Assembly: GCA_001002285.1 (NCBI GenBank)
Contig: LCLX01000003.1
Coordinates: 62,001-126,000, forward strand
Source: Microgenomates group bacterium GW2011_GWC1_46_15
GTDB taxonomy: Bacteria; Patescibacteria; Microgenomatia; UBA1400; UBA12028
Direction: 5' to 3'
Length of the DNA: 64,000 nucleotides
In this document: in pieces, positions 33,187-41,931 of the stretch
Numbering within the stretch: position 1 is the stretch's first letter
How the letters are laid out: the number at the start of each line of letters is the position of its first letter
Notes under the pieces: model-generated
The model's input: only the letters and a program-made list of their open reading frames with translations
What the model was told of the DNA's origin: nothing
The model's database searches: none
Made by a program: the position numbers and the translations under genes

Positions 33187-34212
33187 TTACACCATCACTA
33201 CTTCACCACGGGCACCGCGAGTTTCGGTCGCAGTCATGATGGTCTGTTGCTTCTTCACCACTTTTTCAACCATATTGCGATGGTCTTCATCTAGCTCGGA
33301 AAAAATATCATCAAGAAGTAAAATCGGGCGTTCTTGTAATACATACTCAACATAGTCCAGTTCCCCAATTTTGAGCCATAACACACCCATACGCTGTTCA
33401 CCGCGCGAGCCGTACGCCGAGATTTCTTTTTTCTGTCCGTTTTCCAGCGTTAAAAACCAGTCATCCTTGTGCGGACCAATGAGTGTGTGCCCCGCCGCGA
33501 CTTCCTCTACCGCGTATTGATGAAGACGGTGTTCAGAAATTGTCGATGGATCGTATGTGATATGAAACTCCATGGGAAACTCAACACGCGCGTTTAAAAA
33601 ATCACAAAACTTTTGGCGTTTATCCGTTAAGGTGTTCCCGTGCTTAATCAATAACTGATCCCAAAAGGTAAAAGTTGCGCGTGTAGTATTGCCTTCACGC
33701 AAAACATCAAGTAAAGCATTCCTCCGTTGAAGTGCTTTTTCATACGCATCACGCGCATCGCGATATTCTTGATCAATTTGCGTGAGAACAGTATCAAAAA
33801 ACTTCCGCCGTAGGCTTGGGCTTCCAGAAATGAGATCGAGATCTTCTGGTCGAAACACCACCGTGACCAAGTGACCAACTAAGTCTTTTTTATGCTTCCC
33901 CGCTCCGTCGAGCAAGTACTTGCGTTTTTGCACTCGCTCGCCCTGTACCATTCCCGTGGTCAGCACAACTTCGAGCTCGATCTCGCTATCAATTTTCCCC
34001 TTAACCCGACCAACCTCTTTTCCCCACTGCACCATTTCTTCAATTTTATCTGCACGAAAACTCTCACCCGTAGAAAGAAGTGCGATTGCCTCCAGTACGT
34101 TTGTTTTCCCTTTCGCGTTCTCACCGACTAACAGCGTTACCTTGGGAGAAAACGCAAACGTGTGTTTTGTATAGTTGCGGAAATGCTGAAGCGAAAGCGA
34201 GAGAAGATGCAT
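33187..34212 (-). CDS. recF: DNA replication and repair protein RecF
   Basis: The 341-residue SMC-like ATPase starts LLSLSLQHFRNYTKHTF, has Walker A in VGENAKGKTNVLEAI, and the RecF segment LISGSPSLRRKFFD. Walker B is ILLLDDIFSELDEDHR, and GEQRMGVLWLKIGE corresponds to the signature motif. It loads RecA at gapped DNA. The start at 34212 gives the standard RecF N-terminus; the long upstream frame crosses a repeat-rich intergenic region. The dnaA/dnaN neighbourhood often seen with recF is not present. Confidence 0.93.
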   Translation of the reverse strand: MHLLSLSLQHFRNYTKHTFAFSPKVTLLVGENAKGKTNVLEAIALLSTGESFRADKIEEMVQWGKEVGRVKGKIDSEIELEVVLTTGMVQGERVQKRKYLLDGAGKHKKDLVGHLVTVVFRPEDLDLISGSPSLRRKFFDTVLTQIDQEYRDARDAYEKALQRRNALLDVLREGNTTRATFTFWDQLLIKHGNTLTDKRQKFCDFLNARVEFPMEFHITYDPSTISEHRLHQYAVEEVAAGHTLIGPHKDDWFLTLENGQKKEISAYGSRGEQRMGVLWLKIGELDYVEYVLQERPILLLDDIFSELDEDHRNMVEKVVKKQQTIMTATETRGARGEVVMV

Positions 34213-34226
34213 GGTGGTATTGTAGC

Positions 34227-34391
34227 GCAAAAGGGAAGATCGGGACTTAAAGGGAAAAAAGGCATTGGATTGATGCGTAAATCCTTTTAGTATCTTATAG
34301 GAATTATATATACGGGTTTTGTCTACACCCCCATGGCTAGATCGGGACTTAGCCAAGAGCTGTTTGTGCCTACCCAAGTGACGAGTCCCGA
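34227..34391. repeat. intergenic region with three copies of the GATCGGGACT-type repeat
   Basis: GATCGGGACTT occurs at about 34235 and again at 34341, and the inverted AGTCCCGA at 34384-34391 pairs with TCGGGACT at 34342-34349 (8-bp stem, 34-base loop). The second copy is itself framed by GGCTA/TAGCC. Between recF and the small ORF at 34488 nothing else but the promoter at 34422 is evident. Confidence 0.6.
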
Positions 34392-34421
34392 ACTAAATAT
34401 TTATCTATGCATCGGAGTAAT

Positions 34422-34449
34422 TTGACATGGAAAAAGTGAGGAGTACAAT
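34422..34449 (+). promoter_or_regulatory. promoter of the tandem small ORFs
   Basis: TTGACA (34422-34427), 16 bases, TACAAT (34444-34449): a near-consensus promoter with the same spacing as the rRNA promoter. The start codon at 34488 follows a strong AGGGGGGAG Shine-Dalgarno. Confidence 0.7.
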
Positions 34450-34487
34450 CCAGTCTTAAGTCTTATTGAGAAAGAGGGGGGAGAAAT

Positions 34488-34739
34488 ATGATATGCGTTG
34501 ATATCTCGAAACACACATATGCAGATCCGCATGAGCTTGCACAACTGCATAAAAAAGTAACGAGGCTTTTACCTGAAACAGCTTCCCTTTCAGATTTGGA
34601 AACGGCATTACTGGAATTGCGATATGAGGTGGCACATCAAGCAGGAAGGGGGGTGGAAGAACTTATTGTGTTTGCACCAAATGGAGCCTCTCTTGCATCG
34701 ATTATATTGATAGGACTTGCAGAACCCGCAACAACATAA
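34488..34739 (+). CDS. small protein, first of two tandem related modules
   Basis: The 83-residue protein is not recognised. It has an alpha-helical N-terminal two thirds (HELAQLHKKVTRLLPE, then LETALLELRYEVAHQAG) and a C-terminal strand-loop-strand (EELIVFAPNGASLASIILIGLAE). A good promoter and Shine-Dalgarno support expression. It ends with TAA in the same frame as the next module, and the C-terminal part resembles that of the next ORF (SILVYDENEQTPLATIVLRE), so the pair looks like a domain duplication interrupted by one stop. Confidence 0.65.
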   Translation: MICVDISKHTYADPHELAQLHKKVTRLLPETASLSDLETALLELRYEVAHQAGRGVEELIVFAPNGASLASIILIGLAEPATT

Positions 34740-34811
34740 TATGAGGAGATAGATATACTCACTATCGATATACTCAGACATGAGGGTGCGGAGGAGGGGC
34801 CATATCAGGAA

Positions 34812-34994
34812 TTGGTGGGGTACGCCAGATCTAGAGCAGCACAAGTACCATCTTTTAAGGGATTCAAAACTGATTTAAGGCGTCTAGACTACATCATTAG
34901 GCCTGGAGCAACCGAAAACAGCATTCTTGTTTATGATGAGAACGAACAGACTCCTCTTGCAACAATCGTCTTGCGTGAACTTGCCGATCAATAA
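34812..34994 (+). CDS. small protein, second of two tandem related modules
   Basis: The 60-residue frame opens with TTG (a GTG follows at the next codon) about 13 bases after a GGAGGAGGGG stretch. The same reading frame is open back to the TAA of the previous ORF at 34737, so either a non-ATG start or read-through of that stop is needed to make the full module of about 84 residues. The C-terminal strands match those of the first module. It may be a decayed second half, or a separately translated small protein. Confidence 0.5.
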   Translation: MVGYARSRAAQVPSFKGFKTDLRRLDYIIRPGATENSILVYDENEQTPLATIVLRELADQ

Positions 34995-35120
34995 GCATAA
35001 TTTTCTTTAGTCCAACCGATGGAATCCCTTTTCCCGGCTTTTTTCGTAACAAAACAGGAAAAGTGCGATAGAAAGAAATAGATACGTCAAACTAAGCGTG
35101 GCGCTGATCGCCATGTTCCA

Positions 35121-35792
35121 CTACGGAATCGCTCCCGTTGCCAAAACCGTACGCATGCTTTCAAATACGTATGTTGTTGGAAGCACGCGCGAAATCATTT
35201 GTGCCCACACTGGTAATACCGATACCGGATAGAACACCGCGCTGAATGGCGCAAACAAAAATCCCATCGTCCACGCAATCGTTTGTACGCGCGTTCCACC
35301 GATAATAATAAATGATGATCCCAAAAATCCCATAAACCATCCGGATGCCATAAGCAAAGCAATGCATGGGAGAAAAAGCCAACCGATGGTGAAAATATTC
35401 AACGAATATAAAAACCATACTGCCCCAACACCAACACCAAGTGTAATAAGCATTTTGAGCAGACCAATCAGCATAACGGCAGATACCCACTCCAACGGCT
35501 TTAATGGAGTTGAAAACATGTTGACAAGGTTTGCATTCCACATTTCCTCAAGAAGATTGACCGAGATTTCATAGTTTGCGCGCCACACAACCTGCCAAAA
35601 CACGAGCGCCGTTAGAATCGCGAGCGCGACATGTGGAAGAGATACGTTTCTCTGTTGCACATACTGTGTGGTAAATCCCCAAAGGATAATGTCCATAATT
35701 GGCCAATACACCATATCTGTTAACCGGTCGAGGCTATGGATAAAAAGATACAGGTGACGGATTGTTACCGCCCATATTCTTCCGATGTTCAT
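35121..35792 (-). CDS. ABC-2 type transporter permease
   Basis: The 223-residue membrane protein has about six hydrophobic helices. It starts with an amphipathic helix (RIWAVTIRHLYLFIHSLDRLTDMVYWPIMDIILWG), as in ABC-2 exporters, and has the F-P-x-S-like region FSAVFYPVSVLPVWAQMISRVLPTTYVFE near the end, where the conserved sorting and gating motif lies. It pairs with the ATPase gene, which overlaps it by 4 bases. The cargo is unknown; polysaccharide or drug export are typical. Confidence 0.88.
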   Translation of the reverse strand: MNIGRIWAVTIRHLYLFIHSLDRLTDMVYWPIMDIILWGFTTQYVQQRNVSLPHVALAILTALVFWQVVWRANYEISVNLLEEMWNANLVNMFSTPLKPLEWVSAVMLIGLLKMLITLGVGVGAVWFLYSLNIFTIGWLFLPCIALLMASGWFMGFLGSSFIIIGGTRVQTIAWTMGFLFAPFSAVFYPVSVLPVWAQMISRVLPTTYVFESMRTVLATGAIP

Positions 35793-36745
35793 GTGTTCTC
35801 CTTTTTCACAACTCTTCCCTGCTTTGCAAGGTACAGAAAATATGTTTCGAGGCTTGGTTTATTAATTGAAATTTGCGTGTACTCCACTCCCACTTTTGCC
35901 AGTCCGGAAAGTAGCTCTGCGATGTGTTGCTCATCTAAAGAAATATTCATCACTCTATTTTCTATAGTATGAGCAAGTTTGTGTTTTTTTGCATATTCTA
36001 TAGTCCGCTTCATTCCATCGCCCACCATAAGCTGCACTGTCGCTGTTGAAATGCTCCGCGCAAGATTATCCGGCGTGTCATCTGCAACAATCTTTCCATG
36101 CTGTAAAAACATCACGCGGTCACACACTTCCGTTACTTCGTCCATATTGTGCGATGTAAAAAGCATCGAAACGTTATACTCACGTCTTTGCTCGAGAACA
36201 AACGTGCGGACTTCGTGCGCAATGTCAGGATCCAAAGAGGCTGTGGGTTCGTCCAACAACGCAATGCGGGGATGTGCGAGAAATGCTTTCGCAAGCATCA
36301 CGCGTGTTTTTTGTCCAGCAGAAAGATCACTCATTTGTTTATTTCGCTGATCCCACACACCAAAAAACGTAAGGAATTTTTGAATACGATGTTTTCGCTC
36401 TGCAGGAGAAAGGTTATAAAGCATTCCATACACATTCAGGTTTTCTAAAATAGTAAGTCGGTGCGGTAACTGAATGTATGTGCTTGCAAACGCAACGTGC
36501 TGTAACGTTTCACTTCTGTGCGTATAAAAATCTTTTCCAAAATACGTAATTGTTCCGCTTGTCGGCTTTAATGTACTCAGCAACATTTGAATGGTTGTTG
36601 TTTTTCCCGCGCCGTTTGGGCCAAGAAGTCCCAAAATTTCTCCCTCGTGCATTGAGAAGGAAATATGATCTACCGCGACGAACGGTTTCTTTCCCGTATA
36701 CGTTTTTGTAAGATCGTGGACTGAAAGCACAACATCTCGAGACAT
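35789..36745 (-). CDS. ABC transporter ATP-binding protein
   Basis: The 318-residue ATPase has Walker A GLLGPNGAGKTTTIQML, signature LSAGQKTRVMLAKAFL with A in place of the usual second G, Walker B IALLDEPTASLD and a switch His in LFTSHNMDEV. A C-terminal extension of about 90 residues follows the catalytic domain, as in DrrA- or NatA-like exporters. It forms a transporter with the overlapping permease gene. Confidence 0.92.
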   Translation of the reverse strand: MSRDVVLSVHDLTKTYTGKKPFVAVDHISFSMHEGEILGLLGPNGAGKTTTIQMLLSTLKPTSGTITYFGKDFYTHRSETLQHVAFASTYIQLPHRLTILENLNVYGMLYNLSPAERKHRIQKFLTFFGVWDQRNKQMSDLSAGQKTRVMLAKAFLAHPRIALLDEPTASLDPDIAHEVRTFVLEQRREYNVSMLFTSHNMDEVTEVCDRVMFLQHGKIVADDTPDNLARSISTATVQLMVGDGMKRTIEYAKKHKLAHTIENRVMNISLDEQHIAELLSGLAKVGVEYTQISINKPSLETYFLYLAKQGRVVKKENT

Positions 36746-36806
36746 GAATATAGTGTACCAGACGTACCAGAGGAAATATAGAGAATGCTCTTTTTTAAAA
36801 CGTCAG

Positions 36807-38594
36807 CTATCTCTCCAACACTGCTAAAAATGCTTCCTGCGGAAGGCTGACGCTTCCAAACTCTTTCATCCGTTTCTTGCCTTTTTTCTGCTTTTTCAGC
36901 AACTTATCTTTGCGCGTTTGATCACCGCCGTACAGCTTTGCAATCACGTCTTTGCGAAACGACGGAATCGTTTCGCGCGCAACAATCTTGCCACCAATCG
37001 CCGCCTGAATAGCAACTTCAAACTGGTGACGCGGAATCACGTCTTTTAATTTTTTAACAAGCGTGCGGCCGATCGCTTCGGCGCGGTCACGGACGACAAT
37101 CTGCGAAAGTGCTTCGATAACATCGTGGTGTACGAGCACATCCAGTTTCACCGCATCAACTGGTTTAAATCCTACAACTTCATACTCCAGGCTCGCAAAG
37201 CCGGATGATACAGACTTCAACTCATCGTGAAACTTAATAATAAGCTCGGCCAATGGAAGTTCGTATGTCACTTTTACCCGTGTGCCAATATCTTCTAGTT
37301 TTTGAAGCGTCGCGCGGTGGCCTTCGCACAACACCATGACTGCGCCCAAATATTCTTTCGGCGTAAAAACTTCGGTTAATGTCATGGGCTCTCCGTATGT
37401 GCGGATCTCAGCGGGATCGGGCAGCTCGGATGCGTTGTGGGTCATCACCTTTTCACCGTTGACCAATGTAATTTCATACGGCACCGAAGGCGATGTAGCA
37501 ATGAGTTCCAAATCAAACTCGCGCTCCAACCGCTCACGTGCGATATCGGCGTGTAAAATGCCAAGAAAGCCAGCGCGCAGTCCATTGCCCAGTGCTTTTG
37601 AGTGCGTCGCTTGATACTGAATTGCTGCGTCATGAAGCGCAAGCTTGCCCATTGCATCCACCAATAGAACATAGTCATCGCCGTCAACAGGATAAAAATC
37701 CATGTACACCATCGGCTGGGGCTCTTTGTAGCCTGGTAACGGAGTCATCGCGCCGTGAGAAACCGCAGTTGTAATCGTGTCCCCTACCCGCACCAACAAC
37801 ACATCTTTCAACCCCGTGGCAATGTAGCCAACCTCACCCGCGCGCAACTCTGTAACCGGCATCATTGTGGGATGAAACATGCCGATTTCAATTGGGGTAA
37901 TGTGCGCGCCGGTAGCAAAAAACTTCACTTGTTCTTTTTTTAACACACCGTCCACCACACGGACGTACGCCACCACACCTTTATGTACACTATATAAAGA
38001 AGCAAACACCAAAACACGCAGAGGCTTTTCGGGATGTCCGGTGGGTGCGGGAATATCGCGGACGATCCGTTTCAATAGCTCATCAACACCACCCCCTGTT
38101 TTTGCGGACACACGCACAATCTCGTCCTCTTTGATATGAAAACTTTCCATGAGATCAAGCGCAACGCGGTCGGGATCGGCAGCGGGCAAATCAATTTTAT
38201 TGATGACGGGGATAATTTTAAGACCCTGCGCTTTGGCTTTGTCGTAGTTTGACAATGTTTGTGCTTGAATCCCCTGTGTTGCGTCCACAACTAATAACGC
38301 TCCTTCACACGCCGCCAAAGAACGAGATACTTCGTATCCAAAATCAACATGTCCTGGTGTATCAATGAGGTTTAACTCATATGATTGGCCGTCCAATGTA
38401 TACGGCATCCGTACCGGCGCAAGTTTAATCGTGATACCGCGCTCTTTTTCGATGGGATTACTGTCCATCATCCGCACTTCTAAGTCGCGGGCGGAAACAG
38501 TGTTTGTCGCGCGCAACAGCCGGTCGGTCAACGTTGTTTTGCCGTGATCAATGTGCGCGATAATGCTAAAGTTGCGGATGTGAGAAGATTCCAT
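36807..38594 (-). CDS. lepA: elongation factor 4 (LepA)
   Basis: The 595-residue translational GTPase begins IRNFSIIAHIDHGKTTLTDRLL (G1), followed by DTPGHVDF (G3) and NKIDLPAAD (G4). The LepA-specific C-terminal domain, rich in Lys and ending in a basic tail (KKQKKGKKRMKEFGS), is present. It remodels stalled or mistranslocated ribosomes. The start at 38594 fits the family; the longer frame to 38633 adds nothing recognisable. It overlaps no neighbour. Confidence 0.96.
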   Translation of the reverse strand: MESSHIRNFSIIAHIDHGKTTLTDRLLRATNTVSARDLEVRMMDSNPIEKERGITIKLAPVRMPYTLDGQSYELNLIDTPGHVDFGYEVSRSLAACEGALLVVDATQGIQAQTLSNYDKAKAQGLKIIPVINKIDLPAADPDRVALDLMESFHIKEDEIVRVSAKTGGGVDELLKRIVRDIPAPTGHPEKPLRVLVFASLYSVHKGVVAYVRVVDGVLKKEQVKFFATGAHITPIEIGMFHPTMMPVTELRAGEVGYIATGLKDVLLVRVGDTITTAVSHGAMTPLPGYKEPQPMVYMDFYPVDGDDYVLLVDAMGKLALHDAAIQYQATHSKALGNGLRAGFLGILHADIARERLEREFDLELIATSPSVPYEITLVNGEKVMTHNASELPDPAEIRTYGEPMTLTEVFTPKEYLGAVMVLCEGHRATLQKLEDIGTRVKVTYELPLAELIIKFHDELKSVSSGFASLEYEVVGFKPVDAVKLDVLVHHDVIEALSQIVVRDRAEAIGRTLVKKLKDVIPRHQFEVAIQAAIGGKIVARETIPSFRKDVIAKLYGGDQTRKDKLLKKQKKGKKRMKEFGSVSLPQEAFLAVLER

Positions 38595-38645
38595 TGTGAA
38601 GCGTATTGTACTGAAATCCAGGCGAAGGAGCAATGAACAACACGT

Positions 38646-40361
38646 TTACATCGAACTTGTTGTTTCGTCCGATCCTGCGCTCACCGTCTCGATTGCTTCG
38701 CCGGAGCGCGCAAGCGTCTTGCGCCATGGATCCATTTTCCCCCAGATTTTCTTGAGGATATATAACTCTTCTACGTGGAGCACCAATGCAAATATAATAT
38801 ATGCGCCCATGCCAATCAGGCTTACAACACCCGTTAACATCAGCAGTCCAAAGGTTCGCGTGGTGTCAAAAATAACGTTATCCAAAAGCTTCATGGGAAA
38901 ATAGAGGCCGATTGCCATAAGCAGGGCCGCCGCAAACATTTTTGCCTGCGGACCAACAATCTTCTGCAAAGAAAACTGCACTTTCGCGTGCAACAACAAA
39001 AACAACGCCACTGCTTCAAAAAATCCTGTTGCTGCGATAGATACCGCAAGCCCAACCAATCGCACATTTGCGGTCGTATCGCCCACATATGTGATGTACC
39101 ACCCCATCAAGACGCCCAACACCATCGAGAGCAACGACACAAAGAATGGTCGGCGCGTATCGTGCATCGCATAAAATCCGCGAACGAGTACGTGTGTCAT
39201 TGCCTGCGCCGCAACCGAAAGCGCCATCACGCCAACCAATCTTCCAGTTAGTACTGTGTCAGCCCACGGAAAATTTTTTGCCCCGAATGCGAAACGAACA
39301 ATCGGAATGCGCAAAATCAATAATAAAACCGATGCAGGTAACGCAAAAAAAGTGACTTGGTGGAGCGATTGTGTGAGAAGCGCGCGGAATTTATCCATGT
39401 CCCCCTCGCTTGTTTCTTTTGCCAAAAACGGCAATGCGGCTTGGCCAATTGGCACGCCGAACACGCGGATCGGGATGGTCATAAGCCGCTGGGCAAAACG
39501 CATGAGTGTTAAATTAGCACCAGTAATCGAAGTGATAAAAAAGGTTAAAAAATATGGCTGAATGAGGTCAATCCCCTCACCTAACGCGCGGGGCAACGTG
39601 AGCCGCATCACATCGTGCACTCCGGCATGTTTCCATAGGATAGAAAAGTAGTACCGGAATCCCAGTTTCATCGCGAGTGGAATTTGCAGTGCCATGTGCG
39701 CGAACGCACCCAGCAATACGCCATACACCGGGCCAAAAATACCAAAATACCTGCTGAGTACAACCGTGCCAAAAATGATGCCGAGGTTGTACACTACGGG
39801 CGATAACGCGGGAATAATGAATCGCTGATACGACTGAATCATGCCGGACATAAAGTTTGAGACCGCAAAAAAGAACTGCGCAAACAACATGATGCGCGTC
39901 ATGCTTGCCGCGAGCGTTACTTGTGATTCAGAAAATCCCGCACCAGTCATAAACCGGATGATTTGCGGCGCAAAAATAAACACGACGGTTCCCGCGCACA
40001 CAAATAACAACAGCACTATGTTAATGACACTCGAGGCCATATGAAATGCGTCACGTTCGTCTTTATGTTTGTACTTCGTGAACACTGGAATAAACGCCGC
40101 GGAAAACGCACCAACGACTAACAATTGGAATACTAAATCAGAAGGCTGAAACGCAACCCAATACGCGTCTAATTGTTCCTGTGTTTTTGTTGTTGGATTG
40201 TAAAAGGTTGAAGCAAGCAAACGATAACTCAGAAGACCGGTGAGCGATGATAATAATACCGATGCCGTCAAAATTGCCGCCGCAGAAAGAATCGAAGTCT
40301 GCTGTTGCTCGAGCCATTGTTTTGCGCCGTTTTGGAAATAATTGAACATCCACTTAAACAT
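38646..40361 (-). CDS. murJ: lipid II flippase MurJ
   Basis: The 571-residue protein has about 14 hydrophobic helices and the MviN/MurJ segments SLTGLLSYRLLASTFY near the start, DAYWVAFQPSDLVFQLLVVGAFSAAFIP, and RGFYAMHDTRRPFF in the second half. It moves lipid-linked peptidoglycan precursors across the membrane. With the PBP at 63127 it shows that the cell makes peptidoglycan. The gene is downstream of a divergent surface-protein operon and directly upstream of lepA. Confidence 0.93.
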   Translation of the reverse strand: MFKWMFNYFQNGAKQWLEQQQTSILSAAAILTASVLLSSLTGLLSYRLLASTFYNPTTKTQEQLDAYWVAFQPSDLVFQLLVVGAFSAAFIPVFTKYKHKDERDAFHMASSVINIVLLLFVCAGTVVFIFAPQIIRFMTGAGFSESQVTLAASMTRIMLFAQFFFAVSNFMSGMIQSYQRFIIPALSPVVYNLGIIFGTVVLSRYFGIFGPVYGVLLGAFAHMALQIPLAMKLGFRYYFSILWKHAGVHDVMRLTLPRALGEGIDLIQPYFLTFFITSITGANLTLMRFAQRLMTIPIRVFGVPIGQAALPFLAKETSEGDMDKFRALLTQSLHQVTFFALPASVLLLILRIPIVRFAFGAKNFPWADTVLTGRLVGVMALSVAAQAMTHVLVRGFYAMHDTRRPFFVSLLSMVLGVLMGWYITYVGDTTANVRLVGLAVSIAATGFFEAVALFLLLHAKVQFSLQKIVGPQAKMFAAALLMAIGLYFPMKLLDNVIFDTTRTFGLLMLTGVVSLIGMGAYIIFALVLHVEELYILKKIWGKMDPWRKTLARSGEAIETVSAGSDETTSSM

Positions 40362-40515
40362 GAATGCATTAAATCATCGCTTTTCTGATTTAGCTAGAGG
40401 GGTTTTTCTCCATGTCGCATGATGTTCTCCAGAGTGCTTCGGGTTTTTGTAGTGTTGTTGTTTTTTTCTGCATCCTATACAGTGATAGCAGGCTTAGCGA
40501 TAGGCAATTTTTGTT

Positions 40516-41925
40516 ATGAAACTGTCCGAACTCTTAAAGAAGAAAATCCCGACCATTCTCGGCCTTGTTTTCCTTGGCGGAGGTCTGGTGGTTGGGCTAC
40601 TCGTACTTGGTCAGGGAACCGGCGGATTCTTGCCAAAAGCCAGTCCAGAAACAACGCCAAAACAACTCCGCATTACGAATATTACCGACAGTGCATTCAC
40701 CGTTTCCTTTTTAACCGACACCGCGGTGCCCGGGTACGTGAAGTATGGCACCGACCAAGGCCAACTTAAGACACAGGTGTCCGACGACCGCGATCAACTC
40801 ACAGGAGCGGTGGGCCAGTTTACAACGCACCACATTACTCTGCGCAACCTTTCGCCCGCAACAAAGTATTTTTTTACGATTGGCACTGCAAGCCGGACAG
40901 TCTACACCGATGGTGGAAATCCGTATAGTACGACAACCGCGCCAAGAGCAACCGGCACGCCGGACGCGCTCACGGTGTATGGAAGCGTACTCACGAGAGC
41001 CGCAACGCCGGCGCAAGACAGTATCGTGTATGTGTCTGTTGATGGCGCGTCCCCGCTTTCATCGCTTGTAAAATCATCCGCAGGATGGGCCATTCCCCTT
41101 TCCACCGCACGCGCGACCGATCTCAAATCGTTTGCGCCCATTACCACGCAAAGCACATTGAACATTTTTGTGCAGGGAAAAGATGCCGCACAAACGTCAC
41201 GCGTTACCGCGCTGGTGAAAGATGCCCAACCGGTTGCCGCGATCACGCTTGGACAGTCGCAGGATTTAACGCAAGGCGCGGGTACGCAAACAACAACGGG
41301 GGCGACGGGTGATACGTCGCAATTTTCCGCGAGCCAACTCAACTCTGCTACAGAGTCAACAACTTCTGGTGGAACGAATGGAAGTTCTAACACCATTCAA
41401 TTTTTAAATCCTTCGCAAAACGGCGAAGAGGTGAACACAACAAAACCAGAGATTCAAGGAAAGGCGCCCGCTTCAACGACGCTCATAATCAAGGTCGAGT
41501 CCGATCCCGTGTATACCGGAACAGTGCAAACCGATGCGCAAGGAAACTGGACGTACACGCCACCGGCGAATCTTACTCCGGGAGAGCATACTGTAACCGT
41601 GAGTTATACCGATGCCGGTGGTGTTTTGCGATCGGAAAAACGCACATTCTTAGTGTTGGCAAGCGGTTCGAGTTCTTTGCCCGCGCTTACGTCAACTCCA
41701 TCTGCTACGCCACTGCCGCGTGTGTCTACGCCAGCAACAGGATCCGGTATTCCACGCGCGGGAAGCACTGGACAAACATTCGCACTTTTATTTGCCGGCT
41801 TGTTCTTTATCCTTGGTGGAGCGTTGTATTGGCAAAAATCACTTGCATATATGGCCGCGGACGAACGAACAATGCAATCAGTTTCGCTTGACGACAATAA
41901 CCAGGAACCCTATGCTGAAAGATAG
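40516..41925 (+). CDS. surface protein with FN3-like and Ig-like domains
   Basis: The 469-residue protein has an N-terminal membrane segment (about 12-32), a fibronectin type III-like domain (TPKQLRITNITDSAFTVSFLT to about residue 135), a Thr/Ser/Gln-rich linker, an Ig-like domain (GTVQTDAQGNWTYTPPANL, about 295-390), a Thr/Pro-rich stretch and a C-terminal membrane helix. The C-terminus begins GIPRAGSTGQ, then the helix and a short charged tail. The same P-x-AGSTGQ-plus-helix ending is found in the protein at 44077. It is the first gene of a three-gene plus-strand surface operon; the next starts 7 bases later. A short overlapping frame at 40419 is not counted. Confidence 0.82.
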   Translation: MKLSELLKKKIPTILGLVFLGGGLVVGLLVLGQGTGGFLPKASPETTPKQLRITNITDSAFTVSFLTDTAVPGYVKYGTDQGQLKTQVSDDRDQLTGAVGQFTTHHITLRNLSPATKYFFTIGTASRTVYTDGGNPYSTTTAPRATGTPDALTVYGSVLTRAATPAQDSIVYVSVDGASPLSSLVKSSAGWAIPLSTARATDLKSFAPITTQSTLNIFVQGKDAAQTSRVTALVKDAQPVAAITLGQSQDLTQGAGTQTTTGATGDTSQFSASQLNSATESTTSGGTNGSSNTIQFLNPSQNGEEVNTTKPEIQGKAPASTTLIIKVESDPVYTGTVQTDAQGNWTYTPPANLTPGEHTVTVSYTDAGGVLRSEKRTFLVLASGSSSLPALTSTPSATPLPRVSTPATGSGIPRAGSTGQTFALLFAGLFFILGGALYWQKSLAYMAADERTMQSVSLDDNNQEPYAER

Positions 41926-41931
41926 AAAAAC

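Noticed and set aside
40419..40769. Alternative gene before the FN3 surface protein
   Set aside because: It overlaps the surface gene in another frame and its residues are the shadow of that coding sequence after the first 30 codons.
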